Shown here one piece after another: positions 31,441-45,607 of a stretch of 64,000 bases of DNA. The notes below the pieces were generated by a model. It searched no databases and was not told where the DNA came from. It worked only from the letters and a program-made list of their open reading frames with translations. The stretch is taken from contig JAPWDM010000005.1 in NCBI GenBank assembly GCA_035578155.1, forward strand, positions 49,184,954 through 49,248,953, in the 5' to 3' direction. Numbering within the stretch: position 1 is the first letter of the stretch; each line of letters opens with the position of its first letter. The position numbers and the translations under genes are program-made. The DNA comes from Brachynemurus nebulosus. Lineage: Eukaryota > Arthropoda > Insecta > Neuroptera > Myrmeleontidae.

Positions 31441-32540
31441 AAAGAATAAATTTGGTAAAAAATTTATAGCGGTGACTTTCATGTGGACATTTAGAATTTT
31501 ACGATAATGATAACTGATGCAGATACTTTCGCATTTTCCGTTAGAGTTTTCCTCTAAAGTTACTCAATTATGAATAAAAAATTTTCTTTTTGATAATTGA
31601 AATACATTTTTGTTTGTAATATAATTGGCCTTTCGTCACATCTGTTTTTCTTTACAAACTTTTAACTATACCCCTTTTCAAATACAATTGATCATGAGTT
31701 TTCGTTAAAAAATTAAATAATTCTTATATTCGAAACAAATCAATCTTCTATTCTTTTCTAAAAACAAACTGCAAATTTAAAATTTACGCATTTGAAACAA
31801 TGAAAGAGATAAAGCTAAGAAAACGGGAATTACTCAAACTCGTAAGTGATGACTAATGTTTAAATTTAAGTGAAATAGACTATATTTAAAATCGTTTAAA
31901 AATTAATTTTTGATCTTAGTGAGAAAATTGAGAGAAGAAAAAATAAGTCGTTATCAAACATTGTTATTAATTTCTGTTTTTCTCTTATGTACTTTAGCTG
32001 CAAAACTATCGAATATGGAACACATTGTACAGATTTGACATATGTACATACCAATACATAAAACGGGTATTTAGTTTTTATAGATACCTATGTAGTGAAG
32101 AAGTTGTGTACCAATGTATCAACAATTAGAAATTCATGTTTTATGATAGTTAAAAGAAAATGTTTTTAATTTTTGAAAAATTACAACTCATGGAAATTTT
32201 TCTTGTGTATTTTTTTTCATTGTTCTGTTCTGTTCTCTTTTTATTTGTTTGGTAATTTATAAGTGTAGTTTTTAATGTAATTTGTTACTAAATTAATAAT
32301 GTGCAATGCAAATACTGATATCAGAGTTATGGTTTTTGCAGTATTCATAATGCACTGTGATATAAAAAACTAAAAAATTTATAAAAACTAAAAAAATAAT
32401 TCATAAACTTATTTTAATCAAAATTTATGAAAAACTGTTCGCTTTTCTGTGTACAATATAGTACATATAAGTTCGACAGTGAACACATGTTTACATATTA
32501 TAGTAAAATAAAAAAATTTTTTTTGTTTATTTTTAAAAAA
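31441..32540. other. Intergenic DNA with a repeat shared with 62150-62340
   Basis: The segment at 31690-31850 (ATGAGTTTTCGTTAAAAAAT, then CGAAACAAATCAATCTT, GAAAGAGATAAAGC) is clearly similar to 62155-62310. Neither is coding. The rest is AT-rich without recognisable features. Confidence 0.6.
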
Positions 32541-32548
32541 ATTGTTAT

Positions 32549-32732
32549 TATACAGGGTGCGAATAATTTTAGTTTGGTCAGAGGCGTATTCAGGGAAATT
32601 TATATTAAACGATGAGTTGGCTGGGATGCGATTTTTTCAGATAGCGAATTCCGAAAAAAAATTTATGTCTTCGGCAATTATACACCGAGATAAACCATCT
32701 GTTAAAAGGAAGAGAGTTATTTACTTTACACC

Positions 32733-32740
<8 letters not shown>
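32549..32740. mobile_element. Small element bounded by TACAGGGTG and CACCCTGTA
   Basis: ATTATACAGGGTG opens it and CACCCTGTATATA closes it, running into a (TA)n tract. A short open frame crosses it but shows no recognisable protein. The 190-bp unit looks like a MITE whose terminus nucleates the microsatellite. Confidence 0.6.

Positions 32741-32811
<71 letters not shown>
32736..32811. repeat. (TA)n microsatellite
   Basis: A pure TA run of about 75 bp beginning exactly at the CACCCTGTA terminus of the small element. Confidence 0.95.
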
Positions 32812-32812
<1 letters not shown>

Positions 32813-33641
32813 TTAGATCTTTCGTTCACTGTTAATTTTTTTTGAAAATCAACAAGAATGGTTACCGAGGCCTACTCTAAAATTTATAAGGTTCCTATAA
32901 TAAGACTAGATTGTATAAAATGTCATGGTAAGGTACTGGGAAATAATTTTTTTTTAAATATACAATTTTTGAAAAAGACCTTATCTAGCATAACTATCTC
33001 AAAAAGTTAGTAGTACTAACGTGATTTCTGAACGGGGTAATATTTTCCGTTTTATTTTATCCCGTTGATATTATGTAGTCGGTAAGAAAAACTAAAAATT
33101 TCCTAAAGTTTTATCAAAAATTGTATCCAATCTTAGACTGAGATTCAAAACTGAATTTTCCTAAAAATTTTTAGGCAAAATTTCAATTTTTACTTTATTG
33201 TTTGATAATGTATAAAAATGAAGACATTTCGTTTTCAAAACTACTAAAGTGGCATAACTTCGAAACTATTGCATCGTTTTTAATGAAGTTTTTAGAAATT
33301 GTACGGTTTGGTTTCTAAATGGTCTCCACGGTGCTACCGTGAAATCCCATTAAATGTCGATAACTTACTACTATTCCCATTTCGCTCAAATTTTGAGAGT
33401 ATTTGGGCATTAGGCCATATATTTATATGGTGCCCTATAAACTTCAATACAATCCGAGTAATGACAGTTACTATGCATAAGCAAATGTAAAATATGTAAA
33501 AGCTGGGTGCATGGAATGGACTCCTTTTTTCTTGTTATTATAAAAACAAAAAAATTTAATTTTTTGCAATTATCTGACAATTTGAAACGTTAAATAATGT
33601 CTATTGGTTTTTTAAATTTTTTTTTACGGTTTGATTTGACA

Positions 33642-34073
33642 CACAGACCAATGAACATATTATACATTATATTATATAGACTAATTATATAAATGTATAA
33701 TTGAGGCAGCCAGATACGACCGGATAGTATTCTGTAATATAGTAATCAATGCAATAATCAATGGTATCCGTAGTAACTTTTCAAATAATTATTGTAAAAA
33801 TATAATATTGATAATAAAATTTTACTTTTTTGAAAAGAAAGCGCAAAATTTTGAAAAAAAGAAAGTAGTATTCGCTCTATTTTCAAAATACGTACGTATA
33901 TAATTTATGCCCTGCAATAATTATAGTTGCATTTGCTCAAAAATTGGCATTATATTATATTCCTTAAATCTCACCCGTCTCACCCTGTTACCTGCTTCAA
34001 GAAAAATGCCTACAAACTGCCTTTACGCTTTGTCTAGTAGTATAATACATATAATAGTGTTCATTGGTCTGTG
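33642..34073. mobile_element. hAT-like family CACAGACCAATGAACA, copy 2 (intact)
   Basis: Ends CACAGACCAATGAACA and TGTTCATTGGTCTGTG are inverted and flanked by identical octamers ATTTGACA (33634-33641 and 34074-34081). The 432-bp noncoding body matches the outer parts of 14038-15069 in the opposite orientation. This is the reference copy for the family in the window. Confidence 0.9.
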
Positions 34074-34827
34074 ATTTGACAGTAAAAAAAAAATACACAG
34101 TCAGTCTTTTCATAATTTCCATAGGTATACAGCTGACTCGAAAAAGTTAAGAAGCAGTTCATCCTATTCTTGCCTTAAAGTTATTCTTGTTTCAAATATG
34201 ACACTAATAGGACATAAAATTTAAGATAAGATGCAGTGTAGGCACAAAATCACTTTAAAGATTGGATAAAATATTTCTATATTTGACGGATATTATGAAA
34301 ATTATTATATAATTCTATATAGTAGTGGGAGTTCTTTTAAATTCGTCGTGGCAAGTCGTCTTTTTGCAAAATAATTTAGTCATATTTTTTTCTTTTTCCT
34401 CTGATGATTATTTTCTTTCAGTTTTGTAAACTTATACATAGACAATGTTTAAAATTTTTCAGTGTTTTTGAGTCTTTTAAATTGTAATTAAAGATATTTA
34501 GTTGTGAAATAAAAATTACCATAATCACAACAAAACCTTCATTTAAAACATTTTATGAAAAAAATTTGGAAGGTCACACACATTAATTGTATTTAGAAAT
34601 GTTTATTAAAAAATTGATACTTGCTTAAATATTGTAACAAAACAGATACTATCACTTGTCTCATTAAATTAACACTTCATAATAAGTTGTGACTCGTGGG
34701 AAGTTTAATAAGTAAATATATACAGGCTGTTTTTAAAAACAGCACCGTGACCCGCGATTTAAACCATGTAGCATTATCTTAATTATACGTCCAATTATTA
34801 TTATATATATATATATCTTTACAAATA

Positions 34828-35194
34828 GGGCCGATTCGTATCGGTGTAAGCCAAAGCCGCTTGCACTTATTTTGAATCACTCTGCACTTATTTTAAATCA
34901 CATTTGGCTTGCTTTTGACATTTTTGTATATTTCTGTCTCACTTTCCATGTTGTAGAGAGAAGGGTCAAGTATTAGCGTTCGGTATACATCGTATACTGT
35001 ATACTGTATACATCGTATACTGGGTGTACTGTGTATACAATGTATACGGAACGCTAATAATTGATCCTTCTCTCTAGAACATTGAAAGTGAGACAGGAAA
35101 ATGTCAAAAGCAAGCCAAATGTGATTCAAAACAAGTGCAAATTGATTCAAAATGAGTGCAAGTGGCTTTGGCTTACACCGATACGAATCGGCCC
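34828..35194. mobile_element. Long-arm foldback MITE with GGGCCGATTCG ends
   Basis: GGGCCGATTCGTATCGGTGT at the left is matched by ACACCGATACGAATCGGCCC at the right. The arms run about 160 bp with few mismatches, meeting at a GTATAC-rich centre near 34980-35045. Flanks ATA and ATA could be a 3-bp duplication. Within the arms TGCACTTATTTTGAATCA is tandemly repeated. Confidence 0.85.
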
Positions 35195-35463
35195 ATATAT
35201 TTTGTACAAAATCCTGTAATGTTTCGCTTCGTTCACCAAATGACTATAAAATAGCCATATTCATATTTTAATAATGTACTACGAGGGCTAGCAAGGAAAA
35301 TAACGGACTCTCGGATGAAGCAAAAAATTTTCAAAAAATATAGCCGACGAACAAAAAAATACGCTTTTTAACTTTTCCCACGCCCTTATCAAAGACTCTG
35401 GGTCTCCTTTTTGGACCCGGGCCCGACGACTACAGCCTCATCTGCCCCCTTTCGCCGGTTCTG

Positions 35464-35620
35464 TGTACAACTGACACACACAATACAGATGACAAAGAGA
35501 GAACGTATTGTGCACACATTTTCTTGTTCATAAAAAAGATCACCCTAGCCAAATCATGTATTCAGCACGCGCAGTAAGACTTTACTCGCCTGTATTCATT
35601 TTGATATGTATATCTAATTT
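35464..35620. repeat. Dispersed repeat shared with 46830-47030
   Basis: In both places the order is CACACACAATACAG or similar, GAGAGAACGTATTGTGCACA, AAAAAGAT, TCACCCTAG, and CGCAGTAAGAC with CGCCTGTATTC. The ends of each copy are related to each other in inverse orientation (AATACAGGCGGCT versus AGCCGCCTGTATT in the right copy). This suggests a nonautonomous DNA element. Confidence 0.65.
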
Positions 35621-36109
35621 TCACCTCTTCAGTAAGACTATAGCTACCGCGGTAGCAGCTGCGTCAGTGGTACAATGCCCCCAGGCAACAAGGACTCCAG
35701 TATGTGTAAGCAAAAATTTTGTTTATATGAGTGCTTTTGTTTATCTTCCAAAAAGGATCCCCAAGAAATTTTGATAAAGTGTTCAATTAAGTGTGAGACA
35801 GACCGTGGCGGGGGCCCGGAACGGTAATTAAGAATGCATACTTGACATAAGAGCTAAAACGTGACAAACTGACCAAAACACGTATTACATTTTCTTTGTC
35901 GAAAACCCGAATCTACTTGACTTTAATTATTGTGTTCAGAAATTATTACCTGCTTGAATGATTGGGTATAAGTCAAGTAGTACAATATAATTATATGACA
36001 TCCACTTAGCCCGCAAGATGACCGTCTTGGTGTGTCCGGTCCTTAAGGCTAGCTACGGCACTGATGTTGAGACCTTTCTGCAGATAGTTATAGTAATACT
36101 TAAATTTTG

Positions 36110-36720
36110 TGACATTTGGAACTCCAGAACTCTGAGGAAAAATTTTAACTTCACCTATAGAATACCTAATTTCCATACCTTGAGCCATAAATACTCATAT
36201 TAATAGTCACAGGAGTACTTTAATTTTGATTCCTTTTTAGGCGCTCAAGAACCTCGAGAACAATTTTAATCTAAGACCTAGTCGTTTATTTCGGGTCGAA
36301 GGTTCTGGGGGACAATTTCGAGCTTACGTTTATCTTCCCCGATTTCAATAGTATTTGAGCCAAATTTGATCAAAATTCGTCAAATCATTTATGCTGAACG
36401 CTTTTTGGGGCTCAGAACTCTGGGAGACAATTTTAAATTCACGCTAATTTTCTCCGGAATTTTAATAGTATTTAAATAAAATTCAGCGGTCTGTCAAATA
36501 TTTAAAGTTCAGCGGTTTCTTTTGGTCTCTAACGGACCAAAAGAAGGACCATGGGACCACAAAACCATGATGAATAATTTCCACCTAATTTTTAGTTTTT
36601 CTTGAATCTTAATAATAGTCGAGCAAAGTTCGTTCATTTTGGGCCACTTCTGGGACCGCGGGGCTCTACGAGACAACTTTAACCCCCAAAGAATCTTTAA
36701 AATGGGTGGGATAGTTCTCG
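36110..36720. repeat. Degenerate tandem repeat, unit about 110-130 bp
   Basis: Variants of AACTCTGGGAGACAATTTTAA recur near 36125, 36245, 36305, 36415 and 36665. Each is followed by a T-rich stretch and ATTTTAATAGTATTTGA-like sequence. Strongly diverged, noncoding. Confidence 0.55.
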
Positions 36721-39700
36721 AGATTCGCCCAAACTAACATACTCGGCAAAGTCATCAACTTTACTTCTATATTATATGTATATTGACATGTGAACTCTTT
36801 ACATTATTCATATCTGATACTCTTTACTTATCTGATACATTATTGTGAAAGCGCTGGGAAGAAAAATTTTGTAATAATTACATGAACTTTAAACTGTTTG
36901 AAGTGGGAAATTAATAACCTTACAATATTTTTAAATGAACCAAACATTCAGCATATTTTTTAGGTTCTAGGTTTGTATGTTTGACGCAGCGTGCACCCTA
37001 AACAGTTTGATGGATTTTGATATAGGTCAAAGCAACTAAAATTGGAGGACGGCAAAATTTAAAACATGAGAACGTAATATAGTAGAGATTCGTTTTGTTT
37101 GCCAATTCATAATAAGGAAAAGAATGATCTTTTTTTTCTTTTACTCGTTACTTATTTCTTTAAGTAATGGGACGGTAGTTAGGGAAATCCGGCCCTACCT
37201 ATATTGTTCTCTAAGTGGGTATATAAATTTTGTTTATTTTATTGCGCAACATTACGCAAATAGAAATCGCAACTAAGAAATCTATCTATTCTACATTGCA
37301 TATAAAATTAATATTTATAGATCCACATAGAATATTAATATTTTAAAATTAAATTCTTATTAATGCATCAAATTAAAAAAAAAACCTTAAGAGTTAAAAT
37401 TCTTTTGAATGAAATTAGTAGTAATAAAGTTATTTGTAACTGTAAACTTTAACTCCATTGAAACCAAATAATTTATAAATTATAAAATCTTTGATACCTT
37501 TTCCTTGTACGTATATTACCTACCTACTACTTTTCAAAATTTAATCAAATATTCTAAATTAGTTTCAACATTTCTCACTTGGTAGAAACTTTTATTCAAA
37601 GAATATTTTCTCTATACCTACATGAATTATATCCTTTTACAGAAGAGACCACTTTATATTCTCTGATTGTAAAGTTAAATTACTTCCAAAGTAATTATCC
37701 AACTAGAACAAAGTTATTAGAGTTCTTTCAAAAAGAAAAAAATGTACAATGAATATGTAACTGCAATAAATACTACAAAGACAAAAAATCATTCCGTATA
37801 TTATCAGATGACATTTAGCAATTAAAAAAAAAAAATAGAACTAATTTGATTAAAAATTTATTTCAGACATTCAGTGGCAAAAAACAAATAAAATAAAACA
37901 AATTACAACTAAAAAAATAATTGAAAAACAAAGCTCAAATAAAAAAATATTTTTGGCAATTTTATTATTACCTATGTTGTTGTATGGTTGCTAGCCTAGC
38001 CGTCACCAAGGATACGGAGGTCGTCAATGGAAACCAGTGCAGATGGCCTGATCACTAAAATTATGATAAAACACAACAATTGTTGATGAATGATTGACAC
38101 GATGAAAAATAATTTCAGATATGTTGTTTCCCAAAAATTATTAAAAAATATTTTTTGTTAATTTATATAGCAAATGTGTATATTATAATTGTAGCTAAGT
38201 ATTGATTTGTGACATTACCAAAGGTGGTGGGTTGCATTCTGAGTATTTTTGTATGAATTTAATAATGTAGGTGGCAGCATCTACTAATCGTATCTGATAC
38301 AATTTGACATTTCTATCAGGTTTGTGTCTATGATAATCTTAAACTTGTAAAGCGGGAAAGTAAAATAAATACAATATCGAGATTTTTAATATAATTTAAG
38401 CAATTTAAAAAAAAAAATAGTTTGAATTTTGTTCTTGTGGCAATATAAATAATTTTACAAAAATTATTCCCCAAAAATCTTTCTTTAATTATGGTTATTA
38501 TAATTTTTGCATAAAATTAAATCAATTGATAATTAATTAACTTAAATATTTTGACTGACTGAAATAAATTATTTAGGACATGTTTTAATTAAGTAACACC
38601 GTTTTAAACAATTAAAAGGTAAATAAATGTTGATTAATTTGAACGTGGATTAGGTGAATTACATGAATTACATACTGAAAATTTTTATACAGTGATCCTT
38701 CTCAATAGTTCCGCAAAATGAAACGCGAGGAATAGCTTTTCCAAGAAATGTTGTTCCCCCACCAAAAACCAGTCGCTCGCTAGCAAGGTACATAAATTTT
38801 TTTAGGTCTAGATTCAGAATTTGTAAATCAATAATTTATGATTCTGTCAAAATTAAAAATTTTTTAAGAGCGTCAAAACAAGGAGGTCTAAAAATAACAA
38901 TGTAACTTAAAAATTTAAATGAATATTTATATAACGATGTAACAAAACTCTAGTGGTTTACTTTAAACATATGTATAATTATACATAAATATACATAATT
39001 ATACTATGTGAGTATAATGTGCCTGTGTACGGTATTGGACTTACAATTAGGTATAATCACTTAATGGTATATCATTTTCATTATAATCATCACTTTATGT
39101 GCGCAGTTAACAAGTTTATTTTATTTCTTTTTATTCATTATGTATTTAAAATCTAATTAAAAAGTATTGACTATCGTATACCATTTTTCGTTTATTGAGA
39201 ATATGTACCTCATAAAATTTTGCAAGACTACGCTCGCTCCTCTAGATGTTTTTTATTTTCTTATTTTGTATAAATAAACCAATTTTCTATACCTGCATGA
39301 CAGAGTTTTATGTCTATCTGTTTACAAAATGATGATAACTGAATACACTAATTGATACATATCTGATATCAGTGAAGCAGTGGAACAATATAAACAGTAT
39401 AAACTAGTTAGTCGAATAATGATATTACAAATTTAAGTTGTATTACTATTGTTTACTTAATTTAGGTTATTTTTCTTTCACTTACAATTAGTATAAACAA
39501 AACATTCTTAGCTCTTATGAAATAGATATTATAATAGGTGGTAAAGTGGGGATAACGCTCGAGTCTCAAACTGGGGAAGCGGAACTATTTAGAGCGTAAA
39601 TATTCAGAATGTGCACTGTAATTTATTATAATACTTACATCGTATACATATCTATCGATTTTTATTTGTTTTCATTGTTTTCATTGTTTGTTAGGGCTGA

Positions 39701-42700
39701 CCAAAACTTATAAAATTGAAAAGGGCGGATATCATAGATAACATAACCGACAACTTACAAAACAAAATTAGCAGAGGTTTTTTCGACTTCTTTGTTATAA
39801 AATTAATTATGGCTAAGTTTAAACCTTAAGGATTCTTGTCCATGGCATTCTGTAATTGTGGGGCCTATTGTGGGGAAACGGAGACCAATCAACCTCGCTC
39901 CAGAACTAATGTCACTTTACCTACCAATTAACATTGATTTGTCAATCAACATTTTAAAATTCTGGAATGAGACTGATTGTTGCCCTCTTTAAGCGGTCCG
40001 TTTTCTGTTTTTATAGAAGACCTTGGACTAGCATCTCTGAAGATTATCAGGCCCATCGAGAGGGAGGGCGACCGGGGTTGTAACGTCGGGGCTCGGGCTT
40101 GAAGAGGAGCCCCGTAGCTGTTGGTAGGGGACTCTGGAGAAAATAAAAAAAGATTTTTTTGCTCGTCACTTATTTTTGGAAGGAAAATTTTTTACTTTAA
40201 TCTATGGTATAATTATGTACTCACGTAAAATTATTTTTTTATCGATTCTTAGACTTGATTCATGACCAGGATTAGGAATGTGACATTCCCAATGAGATTT
40301 GTTTAGATTGATATTTAAAAACACTCTTTTAAGTTTCAACATGTAATAACATTGGATAATGTTTCGGGTATAATTACGGTTCGTAATAATTACTTTTGGT
40401 GAAGTTGTCTTTAGAAGAGAAAAATTGTAGAAAGACGAATATCTATCAAAAAAATGAATAAATTAGTGCAACAAAGCCTTGTTCAGCTTAGGTTTCATTT
40501 TCCACGGCAGTTGTCTGTAATTATTCGAAACATATCCGAAACGATTCGATTGTGGTTATAGATATTTACCTATAATATCCCTAATTAGTACGTGTAATAT
40601 TTTCTAATATTCATTTCTTGAAAGTTTTTCCCACTTTTATTATATAGAAGAAAGTAGGAAAATTTGAGGAGTATTTTAGTTTTTTGAAAGTCTATGACTA
40701 CATATTTGGGTTTTTAATTAATTATTTTGATAATTGAGGCTGAGGCTGTAAAAGTAAAAATAACAAATGAAACACAAACAATATACATTTTTAAACATTT
40801 TATTATAAAATGACAAAGAATAAATTCTAAAATTTAATTTCATCTTTATATATGTATTATTTTTATCACTAAATCTATAATATGTTAATACGATATTATA
40901 GAATAAATGTATGTTTTTTAAAATTTAAATATAGATAGTTATTATAATAATTATATAATTAATACAATAATGATAATTAAATATTATCAACTCATTTAAT
41001 AAAATTTCGGCTGCACTAACGATCATTAATAAATGTGACATATTGTAATAATAACTGGCCGTTACCATTTTTTTTAATTTTATTTAAATATCTATTTTAT
41101 TTTAATACTGACGTTGGCACCAAATAGATAAGAGTTAGTAAAATGCCAATTTCTTTCTTTTTATTATATAATTAAATATATTCAACAATCGTAATTTAGA
41201 GAATTTCAAAGTATTTTTTGTTTTTGTCTCTTATAGATTATCAAAAATATATTCAAAACATTTCTTTATTTAAATATGTATAATTTTTTTGTTTGATTTA
41301 CGTGTAAATGATTACAAAGAAATGTTATAAATATGTAGATTAGTAGTATAGTGACTTTTTTGTTGAAGTTGATAATCTAGAAGTTTGAAAAATAAATAAG
41401 AGATTTCACAGATACGTGAAGAGATTATGGTGTGAATATGAATTGTGAAGGAAGCACTCGGCTTAAACATTTATGATTTGAGAGCAGTACACTAACTCGA
41501 ACGTAATTTTGTATTTTTGTTCAAACAATAATTTCTTTTTGTTTTTCAATGTTTAAATTCTGTATCCCATTTCATTCTTAATATTATTGTACAGTTTATC
41601 CACATTAAAAATTATCTTTTCTGCAATAGACTTTTTTTTTTTAATAAACTTATCTTTTGATACACAAAGAAATCAAGCTTTTGTTATTTTAACAGTTAAA
41701 GCAATTGTATCAATTAAAGTAAAAATAAAGTATTTTAATACTTCATATATACGCGCATTTTTATAATATTCTAATAATAATAAATGTTTAAAGATTGTCT
41801 AATACTTTATTTTATTTAAAATTATCTATTTGCTTTAAATGTCAAAATAACATTATTGTTTATTTTGCAAAAACAAATATGTAAACGTTGAAATCATATT
41901 ACTTGCGCAGTGCTTTATTTAAATATTTTATAAGAAAAATAACATGTATTATATTGTTTTGGTTTAAGAAAATTTTTAATGTAGCTTTAAATTTCCTACG
42001 CTAGCCAGAAATATACTGTTATATATAAATAATATATACTGTTTAAGTCAAAATTTAGCTTGTGCAAAATATTAAAAATTTATAATTTTACTTTATTTTG
42101 TGCCCATAGTTTATCAAGCTAATTTTTTTTTTAATTAAGAACACTAAAATCTAAATTCCCAACATGATATTTCAGAGAATGAATTATCATATTTTTTATT
42201 ATTAATTGAATTAAACTATTTTTTTATTTAGATAGTATATTTCATTACAATGGATTACTCATATCTAATATTTGTAACTACATACTGATATAATAGATTC
42301 TTTAAACGTAATGCATTCATTTAATATAGATTTGATAGCAATTCATTTTTTAATTTTATTTTTTGTGTTGATCCCTCGTTCAGGCACAATAGCCGAAATT
42401 CTTTTTATAAGTTCTTTTTAATTTGCCAATTATTTAGAAAAATTATGTTTAAGGGAAGAATGTAATCGGAAGATGTGTACTATGTAGCAAAGACAAGTTG
42501 ACAGCAACAGGAATAAAATTTTATAGATTAGTTTTATATTAGAATAAAATATGTCGAGCATCGTTCTGAAAATAATTAAATAAATATGTCATATGTGTGT
42601 TAATTGAATAAATATGAATTTACCTGAAACATCATATTGTTTTCCTTTATTTACTTGCAGCCAAAATTGTATGTCTTATCCAAATTACGACGTGAATTCT

Positions 42701-45599
42701 AAATATGTTTTTACAAAATCATAGTGAAAATGATCAGAATGTCAGTTAATAACTTCTATAGGCAATTGCACCAAATTTTAATGGAAATTATTTTTTGGAA
42801 CGTAGCTTCCAAGGTTCTCCTAGGACATTTAAGGATTTTATTGCTCTGCCACTGTCAACAGACCTTGTTTAACTATAGTATTAAGTCAGAACCCCTTTTA
42901 GGTGGGATAAACTTTACTGTAACCGTTACGAATAGTTTTTCTTTTATTACTGTAAAAATATATTTCCAAATTATTTAAAAACTATTTCGACAAAATTGGT
43001 CTCAAATTTTCTTTATCGTAATAATTGAAAAACTATTTTACGAAAAAATTAAAAAAAAATAAATACAAAGGAAAGTTAAAGAAAGCATTATTTAATTATC
43101 AACCAAAAAAATTACAAGAATGGAATTCATAAAGTTATAGTAGATTTAGTAAATAAAATAATATAAATATGAGGTACTAAAATTAAAAATAATTATGAAG
43201 ATTAACTAAAATTAAAGTAAAAAAAAGTTATCGCATTAAAATTATCTAATTAAAAATAGCACTAATTTTGTTCTTAAATAATCAAAAATATTTTTTGATT
43301 ATGTAAAATTGACATAAAATTTGGCAAATATTGTAATTTGAATATGTTTTGTGATATGTAAATAGTAACAGGCGATGCAAACACGAAATTTTTGAAAATG
43401 TGAGATTCATCGTATCGCCCCTGTATTGTCAACATAAATATAATGAACGAAATTACTGGAAGATTCCCATAAAAACATTTTGACAGCAAATAATTGTTGA
43501 AAAATGCCTGTAAAATTTGTTCTGGAAAATATTTGGCCACTGTCAAAGTATTTTTAATGAACGGGTTTTGTGAATATTTTATCTATTTCATTATTTAATA
43601 TGTTCAATCTAAGTATTTTAAGTAGTTTGATTGTCGAAGTCTTAATAAAAATTCTAGTAAATATAATTAAAAATACAATGAAATAGAAGTCTGTTCCATT
43701 AGTAATATTCAAAACGGTTGTCATGTTTTGTCATTTTAAGGCTAGGTGGCATTCTTACAAAAAAAAAATACAAATATCCCACCATAGAAGGAATGTTTAA
43801 GTTTACACGATTCGCTATATTCTTAAAAAATAATCTAATGTATAAAAATAAAATTGCAAATATTGTTTTATAAATATTTATATAAAATCAATAAATATTT
43901 TTCAAAAAAAGAAACAACTGAATATTACAAATAGCACAGAGAAGTGGGTATTTGGAACGTTGGTAACGAAATGCACATTGCATATATTTAGGGCTACGTA
44001 AATGTTCATTGCGAGTCGGAACTAGAGCCATCTATATTAAATAATTATTTGTCAATTTATCGGAACTTTATACTACTACTAATGAATGATTAACCAAGAA
44101 AATCATAAAAAGTAATTTTTATACCCCTTTAATGATACTGAAAATTTCATTGAAACTGCTCCAGAAATCAGCATGAATGATTATAATTTCTGTTCAAGAG
44201 CATATGCTTTTTAAAAAATGTTATATGATGTACTTTAAATATCAATGAAAAAAATCCCTAAAACGCGAATACTCCTTTAATCAGAGTTCAAAGTCATTAT
44301 TAATTGGTTGCCACTTTTTTTTTGTAAATATCGGCAATGTGACTTACGTTATCGATTGTTCGAATACCCACTCAAAGACTATAGTGTTTTTTATATTAAT
44401 TTTATTTAAGATCAATTCTCTTGATTAAAGTTATTTGTGAATTTTACAAAAGAAAATCTCTTTATACAATGAGAAGAAATTCAGATTTTTATAAAGGGTA
44501 CATATAAACCCTGTACATTACCCTAGAGATGCTAATCACCAGCTAAGCTAATACTTACTTAGCTAAATTATTATTTATTCACATATTTTTAAGCCCCTCG
44601 AACCACTAGAACAATTAAAGACTAATTTTGTTTTGTAAGCGCAAAGTTTTTATATTAAAATATTTTTATATAAACTAACCCAGGAATGTATCCATTTTAA
44701 ATTCGATAAAAATTCATTATGTGTACTTTGCGATCGCAGTATATTTTTAAAAAATAATTAGTCTTTACCATGTATTTAGAGACTCATGTCTATTTTATTT
44801 CAAAAAAATAAATTTTATCTAATTTAACGTGTGGTAGAGGGTGTATAATTTATGATTTCTGCTACGATTTTGAGTTTTTGCAAGCAAAAATATCAATGTT
44901 TATTTGTGACCTAACCTAATTTTACATGTTTGCTGACAAAACACTCAGAATCATTAATTCATTTAATTATTACATTTGTTTTGTTTTCTTACTATTAACT
45001 AAAAAATATTAAATATTAAAGCCGTACTGACGATGAATACTGAATTATGTTTATAACAAAATTTGAAAATAAACAAAAAGATTTCAGAATATTCGAGCAA
45101 GCAATTAAATACAATGATCGTTTATAAAATGTAAGACTTTAACAATTAAATATAACGCTGATCACTGACTTGATTAACTTAAATAAATAAAATTAAATAT
45201 TTATTATTAAGTATGCTTTAAAATTTTTTTCAATACTTTCTTTCTCGAATTTGTATTATGTTTCTTATTTTCTTCAATCTCTATATTATTTGGTTTCTAA
45301 TGTTTTAATCTCATCTTTTTGTAGAAAGTTATGACACTCCTACAATATATTTAATAGATTATATTATGTAGAAATAATTTACAAAATTATTCTATAGTTT
45401 TTAAATGCGGTTTTGACTAAACCTTTAATAATAACTGTACATTTTTTTTTTTTTGGATATTCTTCAAAATGCACTGAAATCACACACACACATAGTTGCT
45501 TTACTTTAGAATCCAGAAAAAATAAGAAATTAGTATTCCGTGTTTCGGAATATTTTGGACATATATGAACACTTTAACAATTCAAATTTATAATTGACA
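36721..45599. other. Long intergenic or heph 3'-flanking AT desert
   Basis: Very AT-rich with few features. There is an 83-bp GC-balanced island at 37972-38054 with splice-like edges, a GC-richer patch at 39840-40140 with a weak inverted repeat (ACCAATCAACCTCGCTCCAG), and two weakly related plus-strand segments near 42720 and 46015. I recognise no gene. Part of the stretch nearest 46616 could be heph 3' UTR. Confidence 0.45.
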
Positions 45600-45607
45600 C
45601 ACTTGGT

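Noticed and set aside
32542..32835. Frames rich in alternating Ile and Tyr, here and at 48873-49109 and 51680-51862
   Set aside because: They are translations of (TA)n microsatellites.
42660..42978. Possible plus-strand terminal exon (TTTACTTGCAG then PKLYVLSKLRREF and stop) and the 84-codon frame after it
   Set aside because: The segment resembles a repeat near 46000 in which the frame is not kept, and no upstream exon was found.
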